From the NCBI GenBank assembly GCA_017511405.1, contig JAFWKB010000050.1, positions 1 to 35,651 on the forward strand: a stretch of 35,651 nt of DNA, given 5' to 3'. The notes under the pieces were generated by a model. That model saw only the letters and a program-made list of their open reading frames with translations, did not search any database and was not told the origin of the DNA. This DNA is from Candidatus Saccharimonadota bacterium. GTDB taxonomy: Bacteria > Patescibacteriota > Saccharimonadia > Saccharimonadales > Saccharimonadaceae. The translations under genes and the position numbers were made by a program. Of the stretch, positions 1 through 7,903 are shown piece by piece (within the stretch, counting starts at the first letter, position 1; each line of letters begins with the position of its first letter).

Positions 1-1
1 A

Positions 2-1690
2 TTAATTAATCTCGTTCCGCTTCAAGCGTTCGCAGATATAGAAATAATTCATGGCATTCCTGAGCCAGAAGAACCATTAATAGAAGCGCCCGAAGCAGTA
101 TATAAAATCGGTAACGTAATTTTAGATAATCAAAAAAGCTACTATAAAAATGGCAAGGCAATCGAATATTGCGATTTTGATAATGACGATGATTGCACGC
201 TTTTTTATCACTATCGCCCGCAACAGTATCGTACTCTCTACATGAAAAACTACACCGGCCCAGAAATTTCTCTAATCGCAGATACAATCCAACACGCCGA
301 CATCAGATTCCTCGGAAATAATACAATCAACTCAGAAAACGAGTTTGGATTTTATTTCCCAGGGGCAAACAAAGAGACGACAACATATTTCGATCCGCAA
401 GACAACAACGCAAGCTTAACAATCAACGTTAATTCCAAAACAGAAAAAGCAATCGGCATTTATTCCGAAAGATCAAATCTATATTTTAAGAACAAAGCAA
501 AATACGAAATCAATATTAACTCCGCTCTACCAGAAGAAAAAATATCAACATCAGAGGTAGCAGGAATCAGAGTAGATAATCATGGTTCAATTCAAATTGA
601 CGAGAGAAGCAAGCTTGCAATCAATAATCCAACCGGAAACTATTCAATCTACGGAGACACAATCAGAATAGCCACAACAAGCATGGAATACTGTAAAGGA
701 TTAGGCGGAAACGAAAGGGAATGTGACGCAAATTTTGTTTTTACACATAAAATTACCGACGGAGTCGGTGACGTCATACCTGGTAATGATTTTGTAGAGG
801 AAGAACAAAGAAGCGAAAAAATCGCTTGGACAAACGGTTATTATACATTCGATTATATCAAAACCGACAATTTAGGAACATTTCGATTAATCCCGAGAAT
901 TAACGGAGTAAATGCCGAAGTCGTAGCAGAAATAATAGAAGATATGTCGTTTGATGAGGCGGAAAAATCGCTCAAAAACACATTAGTAAGATATGATAAT
1001 ATAAAAGAATTACTTGAAGAATATGACCAAAACCACTACGATAGCATGTTTTATCGCGTAAGTCCAGAAATTTCATACCTCATCAACGAGACAAATCCAG
1101 AAGACAAAAACAAAATAAAACTAGAAGATAAGTATGCATTTTATGTTGGATTCGAAACAACGGATCAAAATCACGGATTCGAAAGTTTAAGTAATAATCA
1201 TTGCGGAATACCTTTCTCGGATGCCATAATTAACGAAACAGTATATAGCTGTCATTCAGAAAATCGTACCCGAAATCCAGACGACCCCTTCAAAGAATGG
1301 TTTAAGCTAGAAATCTCAGTAAAGAAAAAAGAAGAGTCAATAGAGAAGCAAGAAGAACCAACCGAAGAAAAGCCAGAAGAGAAAACGGAAGAAGATCCAA
1401 AAAAAGAACTCAAAATAATGGAACAACCCAAAATAGAAAAGTCAAAAAACCTGCCAATGCTACCGATATTAGCACCAAACACAGGAATATTAACGCACGA
1501 AGAATCAAACTCAAAAGAACAAAGTTTGACCGTTCTAATGTTAATAACTATTTCAACATCCGTGTTACAATTAGCTTATTATGGCAAAACTATACTTTCG
1601 TTACGGCGCAATGGGGTGCGGAAAAACCATGCAACTCCTTCAAGTAGCATTCAACTACGAGGAAAGGGGTCATCAAGTTTGCGTCATTAA
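2..1690 (+). CDS. Secreted/cell-surface protein with sorting-like APNTG tail (5' partial)
   Basis: The frame is open from base 2, so the start lies upstream; 562 residues are visible. The first residues (LVPLQAFA then DIEII) look like the end of a signal peptide with an A-x-A cleavage site. The central part is Asn/Thr-rich and beta-prone with a few Cys (YCKGLGG..ECDA, HCGIPF, YSCHS), typical of an exported domain. A Glu/Lys/Pro-rich linker follows (about bases 1318-1450), then LAPNTG, a hydrophobic stretch LTVLMLITISTSVLQLAYY and a basic tail LSLRRNGVRK. This order resembles a sortase-type anchor, although the motif is not canonical LPxTG and lies about 15 residues before the membrane segment. 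The last ~36 codons overlap tdk in another frame, so the native stop may have been lost. No family was recognised; surface location is inferred. Confidence 0.75.
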   Translation, partial: LINLVPLQAFADIEIIHGIPEPEEPLIEAPEAVYKIGNVILDNQKSYYKNGKAIEYCDFDNDDDCTLFYHYRPQQYRTLYMKNYTGPEISLIADTIQHADIRFLGNNTINSENEFGFYFPGANKETTTYFDPQDNNASLTINVNSKTEKAIGIYSERSNLYFKNKAKYEININSALPEEKISTSEVAGIRVDNHGSIQIDERSKLAINNPTGNYSIYGDTIRIATTSMEYCKGLGGNERECDANFVFTHKITDGVGDVIPGNDFVEEEQRSEKIAWTNGYYTFDYIKTDNLGTFRLIPRINGVNAEVVAEIIEDMSFDEAEKSLKNTLVRYDNIKELLEEYDQNHYDSMFYRVSPEISYLINETNPEDKNKIKLEDKYAFYVGFETTDQNHGFESLSNNHCGIPFSDAIINETVYSCHSENRTRNPDDPFKEWFKLEISVKKKEESIEKQEEPTEEKPEEKTEEDPKKELKIMEQPKIEKSKNLPMLPILAPNTGILTHEESNSKEQSLTVLMLITISTSVLQLAYYGKTILSLRRNGVRKNHATPSSSIQLRGKGSSSLRH

Positions 1691-2171
1691 ACCTAAAACA
1701 GATACAAAAAATGGCGAAAAACTCCTCACAAGAATTGGACCCGAACTAGAAACGGATATTTGTTTCGATAGAGAGACCGATCTTTTTGAAAAAATAGCCC
1801 AAAACTATGCTGGCGTAGCCTGCGTTTTAGTGGACGAATCGCAATTCTTAACCCCCGAGCAAGCCGACCAGCTCATGCAAATCACTATCCAACTCGATAT
1901 ACCCGTCATCGCATACGGATTACGTCTTAATTTCAGACTCACCGACGGAGGTTTCGAGGGAGCAACACGTCTTCTCCAAATTGCGCACGAAATCGAAGAA
2001 ATCAAGACCATCTGTGAATGCGGACATAAAGCTACCTGCAACTGCCGTTTCTTAAATGGAAAAATTGTTCAAGACGGACCAGATATTCTTATAGACGACG
2101 GAAAAACCAAAATCGAATATCGTGCCCTCTGTCCAGCTTGCGTTGAAAAATATAAACAAGGATCAAAATAA
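1581..2171 (+). CDS. tdk: Thymidine kinase
   Basis: Phosphorylates thymidine to dTMP with ATP in the cytoplasmic salvage route. The 196 residues match bacterial type II TK length. The P-loop GAMGCGKT sits at residues 9-16. VLVDESQFL is the Walker-B/catalytic Glu region. The C-terminal lasso with zinc-site cysteines is present (CECG, CNC and CPAC around residues 146-188), as is the Tyr-bearing segment before CPAC. The ATG has no clear Shine-Dalgarno and lies 110 bases inside the end of the upstream surface-protein frame. Its stop overlaps the next start as TAATG, so it is probably translationally coupled to the dTMP-kinase-like gene. Together the pair would turn scavenged thymidine into dTDP. 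Confidence 0.95.
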   Translation: MAKLYFRYGAMGCGKTMQLLQVAFNYEERGHQVCVIKPKTDTKNGEKLLTRIGPELETDICFDRETDLFEKIAQNYAGVACVLVDESQFLTPEQADQLMQITIQLDIPVIAYGLRLNFRLTDGGFEGATRLLQIAHEIEEIKTICECGHKATCNCRFLNGKIVQDGPDILIDDGKTKIEYRALCPACVEKYKQGSK

Positions 2172-2782
2172 TGTATATTGTTATTGAAGGACAAGATGGA
2201 ACCGGAAAATCCACCCAAGCCGAATTACTTGCTGATTATTTTCGAGCACAAGGTAAAACGGTTTTAACTCTGCACGAACCAGACGGCGAACTATCACAAG
2301 CGCATGACATTCATGATCTAATTCTCGTCAAAGGAAAAGACTATAATCTCGAGCCAATAACAAATTTGCTTCTCTTTACGGCGGCAAGATGTGAACTTTG
2401 GAACAAACTCGCCAAACCAGTTCTCAAAAAAGGCGGGATAGTTATTTCCGCCCGAAACTGGTGGTCTACCCTTGCATACCAAGGATATGGCGAAGGAATC
2501 CCAATCAAATCAATCAAAGATTTAACTACCTCGCTTTTGCCGAAAGAATATGTTAAACCCGAAAAATCAGCAATCCTAATTTTGAGCAACGAAGAACGAA
2601 AAAAACGCGAAGAAACTCGTGGAAAAACCCTAGAGACTTTTGAGGTCAAGGGAAACGAATTTCAGGATAAAGTCAATAAGGGTTATGAAGCGATTGCTAA
2701 AGATTTATCAATACCGACGATTGAGGCAACGGGCACAATTGAAGAGGTTAACAAAAAACTAAAAACTCTCTTCCAAATTTAG
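2171..2782 (+). CDS. tmk: Thymidylate kinase-like protein with altered DR motif
   Basis: Expected to phosphorylate dTMP to dTDP. Its 203 residues match the Tmk family. The P-loop GQDGTGKST is at residues 7-15, followed by an HEPDGE segment where family members usually have REPGGT. The diagnostic AYQG is present but is preceded by SARNWWST, where the family has the DR[HY]xxS motif; the Asp is replaced by Ala and the Arg is kept. A LID-like basic stretch (EERKKREETRGK) follows. The start shares one base with the tdk stop, so coupled translation is likely. Family assignment is firm, and position next to tdk supports dTMP as substrate. The altered motif leaves room for a modified specificity, for example another (deoxy)nucleoside monophosphate. 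Confidence 0.85.
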   Translation: MYIVIEGQDGTGKSTQAELLADYFRAQGKTVLTLHEPDGELSQAHDIHDLILVKGKDYNLEPITNLLLFTAARCELWNKLAKPVLKKGGIVISARNWWSTLAYQGYGEGIPIKSIKDLTTSLLPKEYVKPEKSAILILSNEERKKREETRGKTLETFEVKGNEFQDKVNKGYEAIAKDLSIPTIEATGTIEEVNKKLKTLFQI

Positions 2783-2793
2783 CACGAGCGTAA

Positions 2794-2822
2794 TATAATA
2801 TATATTATGTATAAGAAGGTGG
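2794..2822 (+). promoter_or_regulatory. -10 box and Shine-Dalgarno for the FAD oxidase gene
   Basis: TATAAT at 2794-2799 lies just after the tmk stop, with no convincing -35. AAGGTGG at 2816-2822 sits 6 bases before the GTG at 2829 and decides that start: the ATG at 2808 opens only a nine-codon frame. Confidence 0.55.
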
Positions 2823-2828
2823 GCATTA

Positions 2829-4412
2829 GTGAATAAGATCGCGATTTATTTAAATCGCCATATCACCGGAAATGTTTTTGATAACGACTCAATTCTCGAG
2901 GCTTATTCCGTCGATGACTCGCTTTTAAAAATAAAACCCCGTTTTGTTGCCCTTCCCGAATCAACCTCCGACATCAGAAAAATAGTTAAATTTGTCAATC
3001 AGCTAGCCGAGAAAAAATACTATCTCCCGATTTCCGTCCGCGGATCCGGTCTCTCCAAAAGCGGCGCTGATTTGTCTAACGGAATCATCATTTCCACTGA
3101 AAAACTTAACCACGTTCGTGAGCTCGATGCACACGATCGCTTAGTCCACGTTCAAGCCGGAATAACTCTCGGAAAACTTAACGCCGTCCTCGCCCCTTAT
3201 GGACTGACCATACCTGTATTCGCTAACCCAAATGACACAATCGGCTCGCTCATAAATACTTGTCCGCGCGACAAATATTCAAACAAATACGGCGGAATAG
3301 TTAATTATATCGACAGGGTAGAGGTGGTACTCTCAAACGGAGATTTGCTTCAGACCTCTCGTCTTTCAAAAGGAAAACTTAACGGAAAAATTAGAGCTAA
3401 AGGTTATGAAGGCGAAATCTATAAAAAGGTTCAATCACTACTTACCGAGAAACAGGAACAACTCGACAATATAAAAAACACTCGAGAAGGATACACTGGC
3501 GCCAAGCACATTGTTAGAAATAACGGCTCAGTATTCGACATGCTCCCAATTTTCTTTGCCTCCGAAGGAACACTCGGAATTATTACGGAGGTAATTTTAA
3601 GAGCAGTTCCATCAACTCCACGCCCACACCGAATTTTTGCAACCTTTCCTAACCTCGAAAGCGCCACAAAATTCGCCGATTTCTGTTTAGAAAAAGAACC
3701 TCTCAGTGTTGAAATTTTCGACAATAAAATTTTCCAAACTGCCGAAGAATTTGGCAAAAAACCCGATTTGCTTAGCAAAAAAATCGAAAATGGCTACCTC
3801 GTGCTTGCAAGCTTCAACGACAAGTCAAGAAAATCGCGCAAAAAAGTTCGTAAATGCCAGAAATTTTCATCAAAATCAAATAACATAATTATCGAAACGT
3901 TAGATAACTCTCAAGATTTTGATGACTTCGAAACCAGCCTGATTTCGTTCTTGAATGACGATCCAAAAACAGAACGTCCAAATCTTCTCAATGATTTTTA
4001 TCTACCAAAAGAAAACCTCAACAAATTCATCGAAGAAATCAAAAAAATCGAGAAAAAATATAAAAAGACTCTTTCATTATTCGGGAGTTACGATACGGAA
4101 AACTTTTCTTTAAGACCAAGCTTTGAGCTAAAAAAAGTCGAAGAAAGACGAACCGCCCTTTCGCTTCTTCAAGAACTAAACACAATCTTAAAGGCACTTG
4201 ACGGAAACCTTACCGGAGGATATCCCGAAGGACGATTAAAGTCAATCGTTACTTATCCAGATTTAGCGAAAGACCGTAAAGAAACTTACGCAAAAATCAA
4301 AGAGATTTTCGATCCAAACAATATTCTCGGCCCGGAATCAAAGACAAATTACGACACACGCTCTGCTGTTCGTCATTTGCGTACAGAGACAAATCAAGGC
4401 ATTATTTCTTAA
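2829..4412 (+). CDS. FAD-linked oxidase, PCMH/GlcD type
   Basis: A soluble flavoprotein of 527 residues starting at GTG with a good ribosome site. The N-terminal half is a PCMH-type FAD-binding domain: RFVALPESTSDIRKIVKFVN opens it, VRGSGLSKSG corresponds to the pyrophosphate-binding loop, and VHVQAGITLGKLN, GGIVNYIDRVEVVLSNGD and the late FFASEGTLGIITEV motif are typical of the GlcD/D-lactate dehydrogenase/alkyl-DHAP synthase superfamily. The C-terminal half is Lys-rich and diverged, ending with FDPNNILGP, a motif often seen at the end of D-lactate/glycolate oxidase-like enzymes. No Fe-S cysteine motif or membrane segment is visible. The substrate (a 2-hydroxy acid is the usual guess) cannot be read from the sequence. 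It stands between nucleotide salvage and trigger factor with no pathway neighbour. Confidence 0.85.
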   Translation: MNKIAIYLNRHITGNVFDNDSILEAYSVDDSLLKIKPRFVALPESTSDIRKIVKFVNQLAEKKYYLPISVRGSGLSKSGADLSNGIIISTEKLNHVRELDAHDRLVHVQAGITLGKLNAVLAPYGLTIPVFANPNDTIGSLINTCPRDKYSNKYGGIVNYIDRVEVVLSNGDLLQTSRLSKGKLNGKIRAKGYEGEIYKKVQSLLTEKQEQLDNIKNTREGYTGAKHIVRNNGSVFDMLPIFFASEGTLGIITEVILRAVPSTPRPHRIFATFPNLESATKFADFCLEKEPLSVEIFDNKIFQTAEEFGKKPDLLSKKIENGYLVLASFNDKSRKSRKKVRKCQKFSSKSNNIIIETLDNSQDFDDFETSLISFLNDDPKTERPNLLNDFYLPKENLNKFIEEIKKIEKKYKKTLSLFGSYDTENFSLRPSFELKKVEERRTALSLLQELNTILKALDGNLTGGYPEGRLKSIVTYPDLAKDRKETYAKIKEIFDPNNILGPESKTNYDTRSAVRHLRTETNQGIIS

Positions 4413-4424
4413 ACCTCTAGTTTG

Positions 4425-4433
4425 TGATATAAT
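4425..4433 (+). promoter_or_regulatory. Extended -10 promoter of tig
   Basis: TGATATAAT, a perfect TGn-TATAAT, ends 8 bases before the tig ATG at 4442. There is no Shine-Dalgarno in the gap, so the predicted transcript starts at or within a base or two of the ATG. Confidence 0.7.
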
Positions 4434-4441
4434 CTAAAACC

Positions 4442-5719
4442 ATGAAAGTAAAATCAAAGAAATTATCCGACACCCGTGTCGAGATTAAAGTAACTCTCGA
4501 AAAAGAAGACTTAAGTGTTGCCAAAAAGAAAGCGATCGAACGTCTTTCTCGCGAAATAAAACTCGAAGGTTTCCGAAAAGGAAAAGCACCAAAAGAATTA
4601 GTTGAAAAAGCGCTCAACCCCAATGATATCAACGCAGAAACAATCGACATCGCCGTCCGGACTACAGTCCCGACCGCCTTTCAGCAAGCAGAAAAATCCC
4701 CGCTAGTCATCCCGAATGTCAATGTAACCAAATATGTTCCTGACGAAACTGCTGAATACACCGCCACAGCCGACATTCTGCCCGAGGTAAAATTAGGCGA
4801 CTACAAAAATCTAAAGACCAAAAAGCCAGAAAACAAGGTCTCGAAAGAAGAAATCGAAGAAATCGTTGAAAACGTTCGTAAAGCTTATTCAGAAAAGAAA
4901 GTAGCAAAAAAGAAAGCCGAACACGGCGACGAGGTGATTATCGATTTTGTCGGCAAAAAAGACGGTGAACCTTTTCAAGGTGGAACAGCAAAAGACTACG
5001 CACTTACCCTCGGCTCAAATACTTTTATTCCGGGATTTGAAGATGGTCTTATCGGTAAAGAATCAGGCGACAAAGTAGAATTGGATCTTACCTTCCCTAA
5101 AGACTATCCGGAAAAAAATCTTGCAGGTCAAAAAACCGTTTTCGAAGTGCTAGTTAAGCAAGTTAATGAAATATCACTTCCGAAACTCGACGATGAATTC
5201 GCAAAAAAATGCGGCCCATTCAAAAATATGGACGAACTCCGTGCCGACATAGAAAAAAACCTTAAAGCACAAAACGAATATAAACTCATAGAAAAATACA
5301 AAGACGATCTTGTCGAAGAACTCGTCAAAAAATCTACAGTTTCAGCTCCCGAGATTCTGATCTCCGACCAACTACAATTCGTTAGAAACGATCTTGAGCG
5401 AAATGCTACAAATGCCGGTATGAAATTTGAAGACTATCTCAAAGCTAACAACATGACGCAAGAAGAATGGGAAAAAGAGGCTAAAAAAGTCGCAGAGAAG
5501 CGCGTTAAAGCATCGCTCGTCCTTCAAGTTTTAGCAAACAAAGAAAATATCAACACAACTGACGAAGAAGTTGCAGCAAAAATTGCAGAGTTAAGGGACG
5601 TCTACAAAAAATCCCCAGAAGTGCTCAAGAATCTCAAAGATCCGCGAGTCAAAATGGACATCAAAAACCGTATGACGATTGAAAAAACCCTAGATTATCT
5701 CGTAAACGCAAACAAGTAA
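4442..5719 (+). CDS. tig: Trigger factor
   Basis: Ribosome-bound chaperone and prolyl isomerase acting on nascent chains at the exit tunnel. Its 425 residues match the family. The ribosome-docking signature GFRKGKAP is at residues 43-50 of the N-terminal domain. An FKBP-type PPIase domain follows (VIIDFVGKKDGEPFQGG, then FIPGFEDGLIGKESGD, about residues 160-240). The rest is the helical C-terminal cradle, rich in Lys and Glu. The start is supported by an extended -10 only 8 bases upstream. The gene is followed by the promoter of the glycolytic operon and has no terminator of its own, so some readthrough into gap is likely. Confidence 0.96.
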   Translation: MKVKSKKLSDTRVEIKVTLEKEDLSVAKKKAIERLSREIKLEGFRKGKAPKELVEKALNPNDINAETIDIAVRTTVPTAFQQAEKSPLVIPNVNVTKYVPDETAEYTATADILPEVKLGDYKNLKTKKPENKVSKEEIEEIVENVRKAYSEKKVAKKKAEHGDEVIIDFVGKKDGEPFQGGTAKDYALTLGSNTFIPGFEDGLIGKESGDKVELDLTFPKDYPEKNLAGQKTVFEVLVKQVNEISLPKLDDEFAKKCGPFKNMDELRADIEKNLKAQNEYKLIEKYKDDLVEELVKKSTVSAPEILISDQLQFVRNDLERNATNAGMKFEDYLKANNMTQEEWEKEAKKVAEKRVKASLVLQVLANKENINTTDEEVAAKIAELRDVYKKSPEVLKNLKDPRVKMDIKNRMTIEKTLDYLVNANK

Positions 5720-5722
5720 AAC

Positions 5723-5751
5723 TTGAAATTATTTACCTCCTGATATATAAT
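5723..5751 (+). promoter_or_regulatory. Promoter of the gap-iscU operon
   Basis: TTGAAA (5723-5728), a 17-base spacer and TATAAT (5746-5751) form a near-consensus sigma-70 promoter right after the tig stop. The predicted start near 5758 leaves a leader of about 22 bases carrying AGGAGG at 5768-5773, 7 bases before the ATG. Confidence 0.7.
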
Positions 5752-5774
5752 AAACACAACTATATTCAGGAGGT
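5735..5774 (+). promoter_or_regulatory. Inverted repeat spanning the gap -10 box and Shine-Dalgarno
   Basis: ACCTCCTGA (5735-5743) is a perfect 9-base complement of TCAGGAGGT (5766-5774), which contains the ribosome-binding site. The left arm is upstream of the predicted transcription start. Only readthrough RNA from tig could form the hairpin and mask the Shine-Dalgarno. The palindrome could also be a DNA operator. Confidence 0.55.
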
Positions 5775-5780
5775 ATTTTA

Positions 5781-6785
5781 ATGGTAAAAATTGCAATCAA
5801 TGGCTTTGGGCGAATCGGCAGAAATGCTCTAAAAATCGCTCTCGAACGACGCGACCTTCAAATCGTCGCAATCAACGACCTGACTGACACGAAAACGCTT
5901 GCCAAGCTATTACAATTTGATTCATCCTACGGCATTTATAGCAAAAAAGTTAACTTTGATGAGAATAATCTAATCATCGGTTCACGCAAAATTCGCGTCC
6001 TTTCCGAAACGGATCCTAAAAAACTTCCGTGGAAAGAACTTGGAGTTGATGTTGTTATTGAATCAACTGGACTTTTTACCGATCCTGCCAAAGCAAAGGC
6101 TCACCTCTCGGCTGGCGCTAAAAAAGTCGTTATTTCCGCCCCCGCAAAAGGTGAAGGAGCTAAAACTATAGTCATCGGCGTTAATGAAGATCAAGTTGAC
6201 GCAAAAGATACCATCCTCTCTAATGCCTCGTGCACAACAAATTGCATCGCGCCCGTCATGAAAATCCTTGAAGACAATTTTGGCATAGAAAAAGCCATGA
6301 TGACTACCGTCCATTCATATACCGCCTCTCAAAGGCTTCAAGACGCCCCTGCAAAAGACCTTCGTGAAGCACGTGCCGCCGCCGAAAATATCGTCCCGAC
6401 TACAACTGGAGCTTCCAAAGCCGCCGCATTAACAATCCCATCGCTCAAAGATAAATTCAATGGCCTCTCGGTACGTGTCCCAACTCCCGTCGTATCACTA
6501 GCCGACATCACCGCCGTAATCAAGAGAAACACCACCAAGGAAGAGCTCAATCGAATTCTCAAGAAAGCAGCCCGCGAACCATATTATGAAGGTATCGTAG
6601 CAACAACGGAAGAAGAACTAGTCTCGACAGATTTCAGGGGGAATGCTCACAGCGCCATAATCGACCTTCCTCTTACCGATGTAGTCGATGGAAATCTCAT
6701 TAAAGTCGTCGCGTGGTACGATAATGAATGGGGTTATTCCAATCGGCTCGTTGAACTCGCCGCAGATTTCGGAAAGGTTCGCTAA
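5781..6785 (+). CDS. gap: Glyceraldehyde-3-phosphate dehydrogenase
   Basis: Oxidises and phosphorylates glyceraldehyde-3-phosphate to 1,3-bisphosphoglycerate with NAD in lower glycolysis. The 334 residues are full length. The NAD-binding loop INGFGRIG is at residues 6-13 and the Asp in INDLTD favours NAD. The catalytic Cys151 lies in SNASCTTNC and the assisting His178 in TTVHSYT. The later motifs RVPTPVVSLAD and WYDNEWGYSNR are intact. It has its own near-consensus promoter and a strong AGGAGG site 7 bases upstream of the ATG. Its stop overlaps the rpiB start (TAATG), making it the first gene of a seven-gene run that ends with iscU. Confidence 0.97.
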   Translation: MVKIAINGFGRIGRNALKIALERRDLQIVAINDLTDTKTLAKLLQFDSSYGIYSKKVNFDENNLIIGSRKIRVLSETDPKKLPWKELGVDVVIESTGLFTDPAKAKAHLSAGAKKVVISAPAKGEGAKTIVIGVNEDQVDAKDTILSNASCTTNCIAPVMKILEDNFGIEKAMMTTVHSYTASQRLQDAPAKDLREARAAAENIVPTTTGASKAAALTIPSLKDKFNGLSVRVPTPVVSLADITAVIKRNTTKEELNRILKKAAREPYYEGIVATTEEELVSTDFRGNAHSAIIDLPLTDVVDGNLIKVVAWYDNEWGYSNRLVELAADFGKVR

Positions 6786-7249
6786 TGTCTACAATTTACA
6801 TCGCGTCCGATCACAGAGGTTTTAATCTAAAGAATAAACTCAAGCTCGAACACCCGACCTTCATCGATTTGGGACCAACAGTATACAACCCCGACGACGA
6901 TTATAACGATTTCGCTAAGACACTTGCAAAAAAAGTCCTCGAAACGCCAGGTTCGATGGGTGTATTAATCTGCGGATCGGCAATCGGCGTCTCTATTCAA
7001 GCCAATCGCTATAAAGGCATTCGCGCTGCAGTTGTGTCAGACATAGATTCCGCCAAAAAAACTCGCGAACACAACGACGCTAACGTACTTTGTCTTTCTG
7101 CCGACCACGTTACAGAAGCAAAAGACCCTCTCGAAACGGAAAAATCGCTTGAAGATATATCGGCCATCGTTGAGGCATTTTTAAATACACCATTTTCGGA
7201 TGAACCACGCCACTTAAGACGAATCAAAAAACTCGACGAGGATTTATAA
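6785..7249 (+). CDS. rpiB: Ribose-5-phosphate isomerase B
   Basis: Interconverts ribose-5-phosphate and ribulose-5-phosphate. The 154 residues match RpiB/LacAB-type length. ASDHRGFNLK at residues 7-16 is the N-terminal signature. LICGSAIGVSIQANRYKGIRAA carries the catalytic Cys and the anion-hole loop (GTGIG in most members, GSAIG here). REHNDANVLCLSA is also typical. The ATG overlaps the gap stop by one base, with AAAGG 8 bases upstream. With the rpe-like gene immediately downstream it would form the non-oxidative pentose-phosphate interconversion step, feeding ribose from scavenged nucleosides into glycolysis (inference). Confidence 0.94.
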   Translation: MSTIYIASDHRGFNLKNKLKLEHPTFIDLGPTVYNPDDDYNDFAKTLAKKVLETPGSMGVLICGSAIGVSIQANRYKGIRAAVVSDIDSAKKTREHNDANVLCLSADHVTEAKDPLETEKSLEDISAIVEAFLNTPFSDEPRHLRRIKKLDEDL

Positions 7250-7252
7250 TCT

Positions 7253-7903
7253 ATGCCAGAAATCGTACCAACCATCCTCACAAATGACAAAAATCTTTAT
7301 CGTAAACAATATGCGCTGTATTCGACTTTCGCAAAAAGAATCCAAGTCGACATCACGGACGGTGTTTTTGCGCAAAACCCAACCATCCACGAATCAAACG
7401 CCTGGAGAGAGCAAACTTGGGCACCTATGGACTTGCATATGATGGTAACCACACCGTCACAACATCTCGAAACTATCATAAAAATCAAGCCCGCCCTCTG
7501 CATTTTTCACGCAGAGACAAGCGAAAACCTACTGCCAATTTTTAAAATCCTCAAAAACGCAAATATCAAAACAGGAGTTGCAATCCTAAAACAAACATAC
7601 CCTGGAAAAATCGCCGCATACCTTAAAGAAGTCGATCATTGTCTAATATTTGCCGGAACCCTCGGAGCACAAGGAGGACAAGCCGATATGCTCCAAATCG
7701 AAAAAGTTCCAATTATTCGTGCAATAAGCCCAAATCTAGAAATCGGCTGGGATGGAGGGGTAAACATGTCAAACGCAAGAGCCCTAGCGCATTCCGATAT
7801 AGACGTCATTAATGTTGGTTCAGCAATCGCAAAAGCCCCCGATCCTAAAAAAATGTATAATGACCTTGTCCTCGAAATTGATAAGCAAGGAGTCTTGATT
7901 TAA
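7253..7903 (+). CDS. rpe: Ribulose-phosphate 3-epimerase-like TIM-barrel protein
   Basis: A 216-residue TIM barrel of the Rpe family, expected to interconvert ribulose-5-phosphate and xylulose-5-phosphate. Conserved pieces are VPTILT at the N-terminus (usually PSILS), VDITDG holding the first catalytic/metal Asp, DLHMMV with the metal-site His, FHAE, and IGWDGGV with the second catalytic Asp, then NVGSAI. Two departures are visible. The His two residues before the first Asp is Gln (RIQVD), and the usual NPGFGGQ phosphate loop reads GTLGAQGGQ. It lies 3 bases after rpiB and overlaps pfkB by one base. Family and pathway are well supported; strict Rpe activity is less certain. Confidence 0.8.
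   Translation: MPEIVPTILTNDKNLYRKQYALYSTFAKRIQVDITDGVFAQNPTIHESNAWREQTWAPMDLHMMVTTPSQHLETIIKIKPALCIFHAETSENLLPIFKILKNANIKTGVAILKQTYPGKIAAYLKEVDHCLIFAGTLGAQGGQADMLQIEKVPIIRAISPNLEIGWDGGVNMSNARALAHSDIDVINVGSAIAKAPDPKKMYNDLVLEIDKQGVLI

Noticed and set aside
6..287. 93-codon minus-strand frame at the window start
   Set aside because: Antisense to the open surface-protein frame that continues from base 2; low-quality Tyr/Leu-rich composition.
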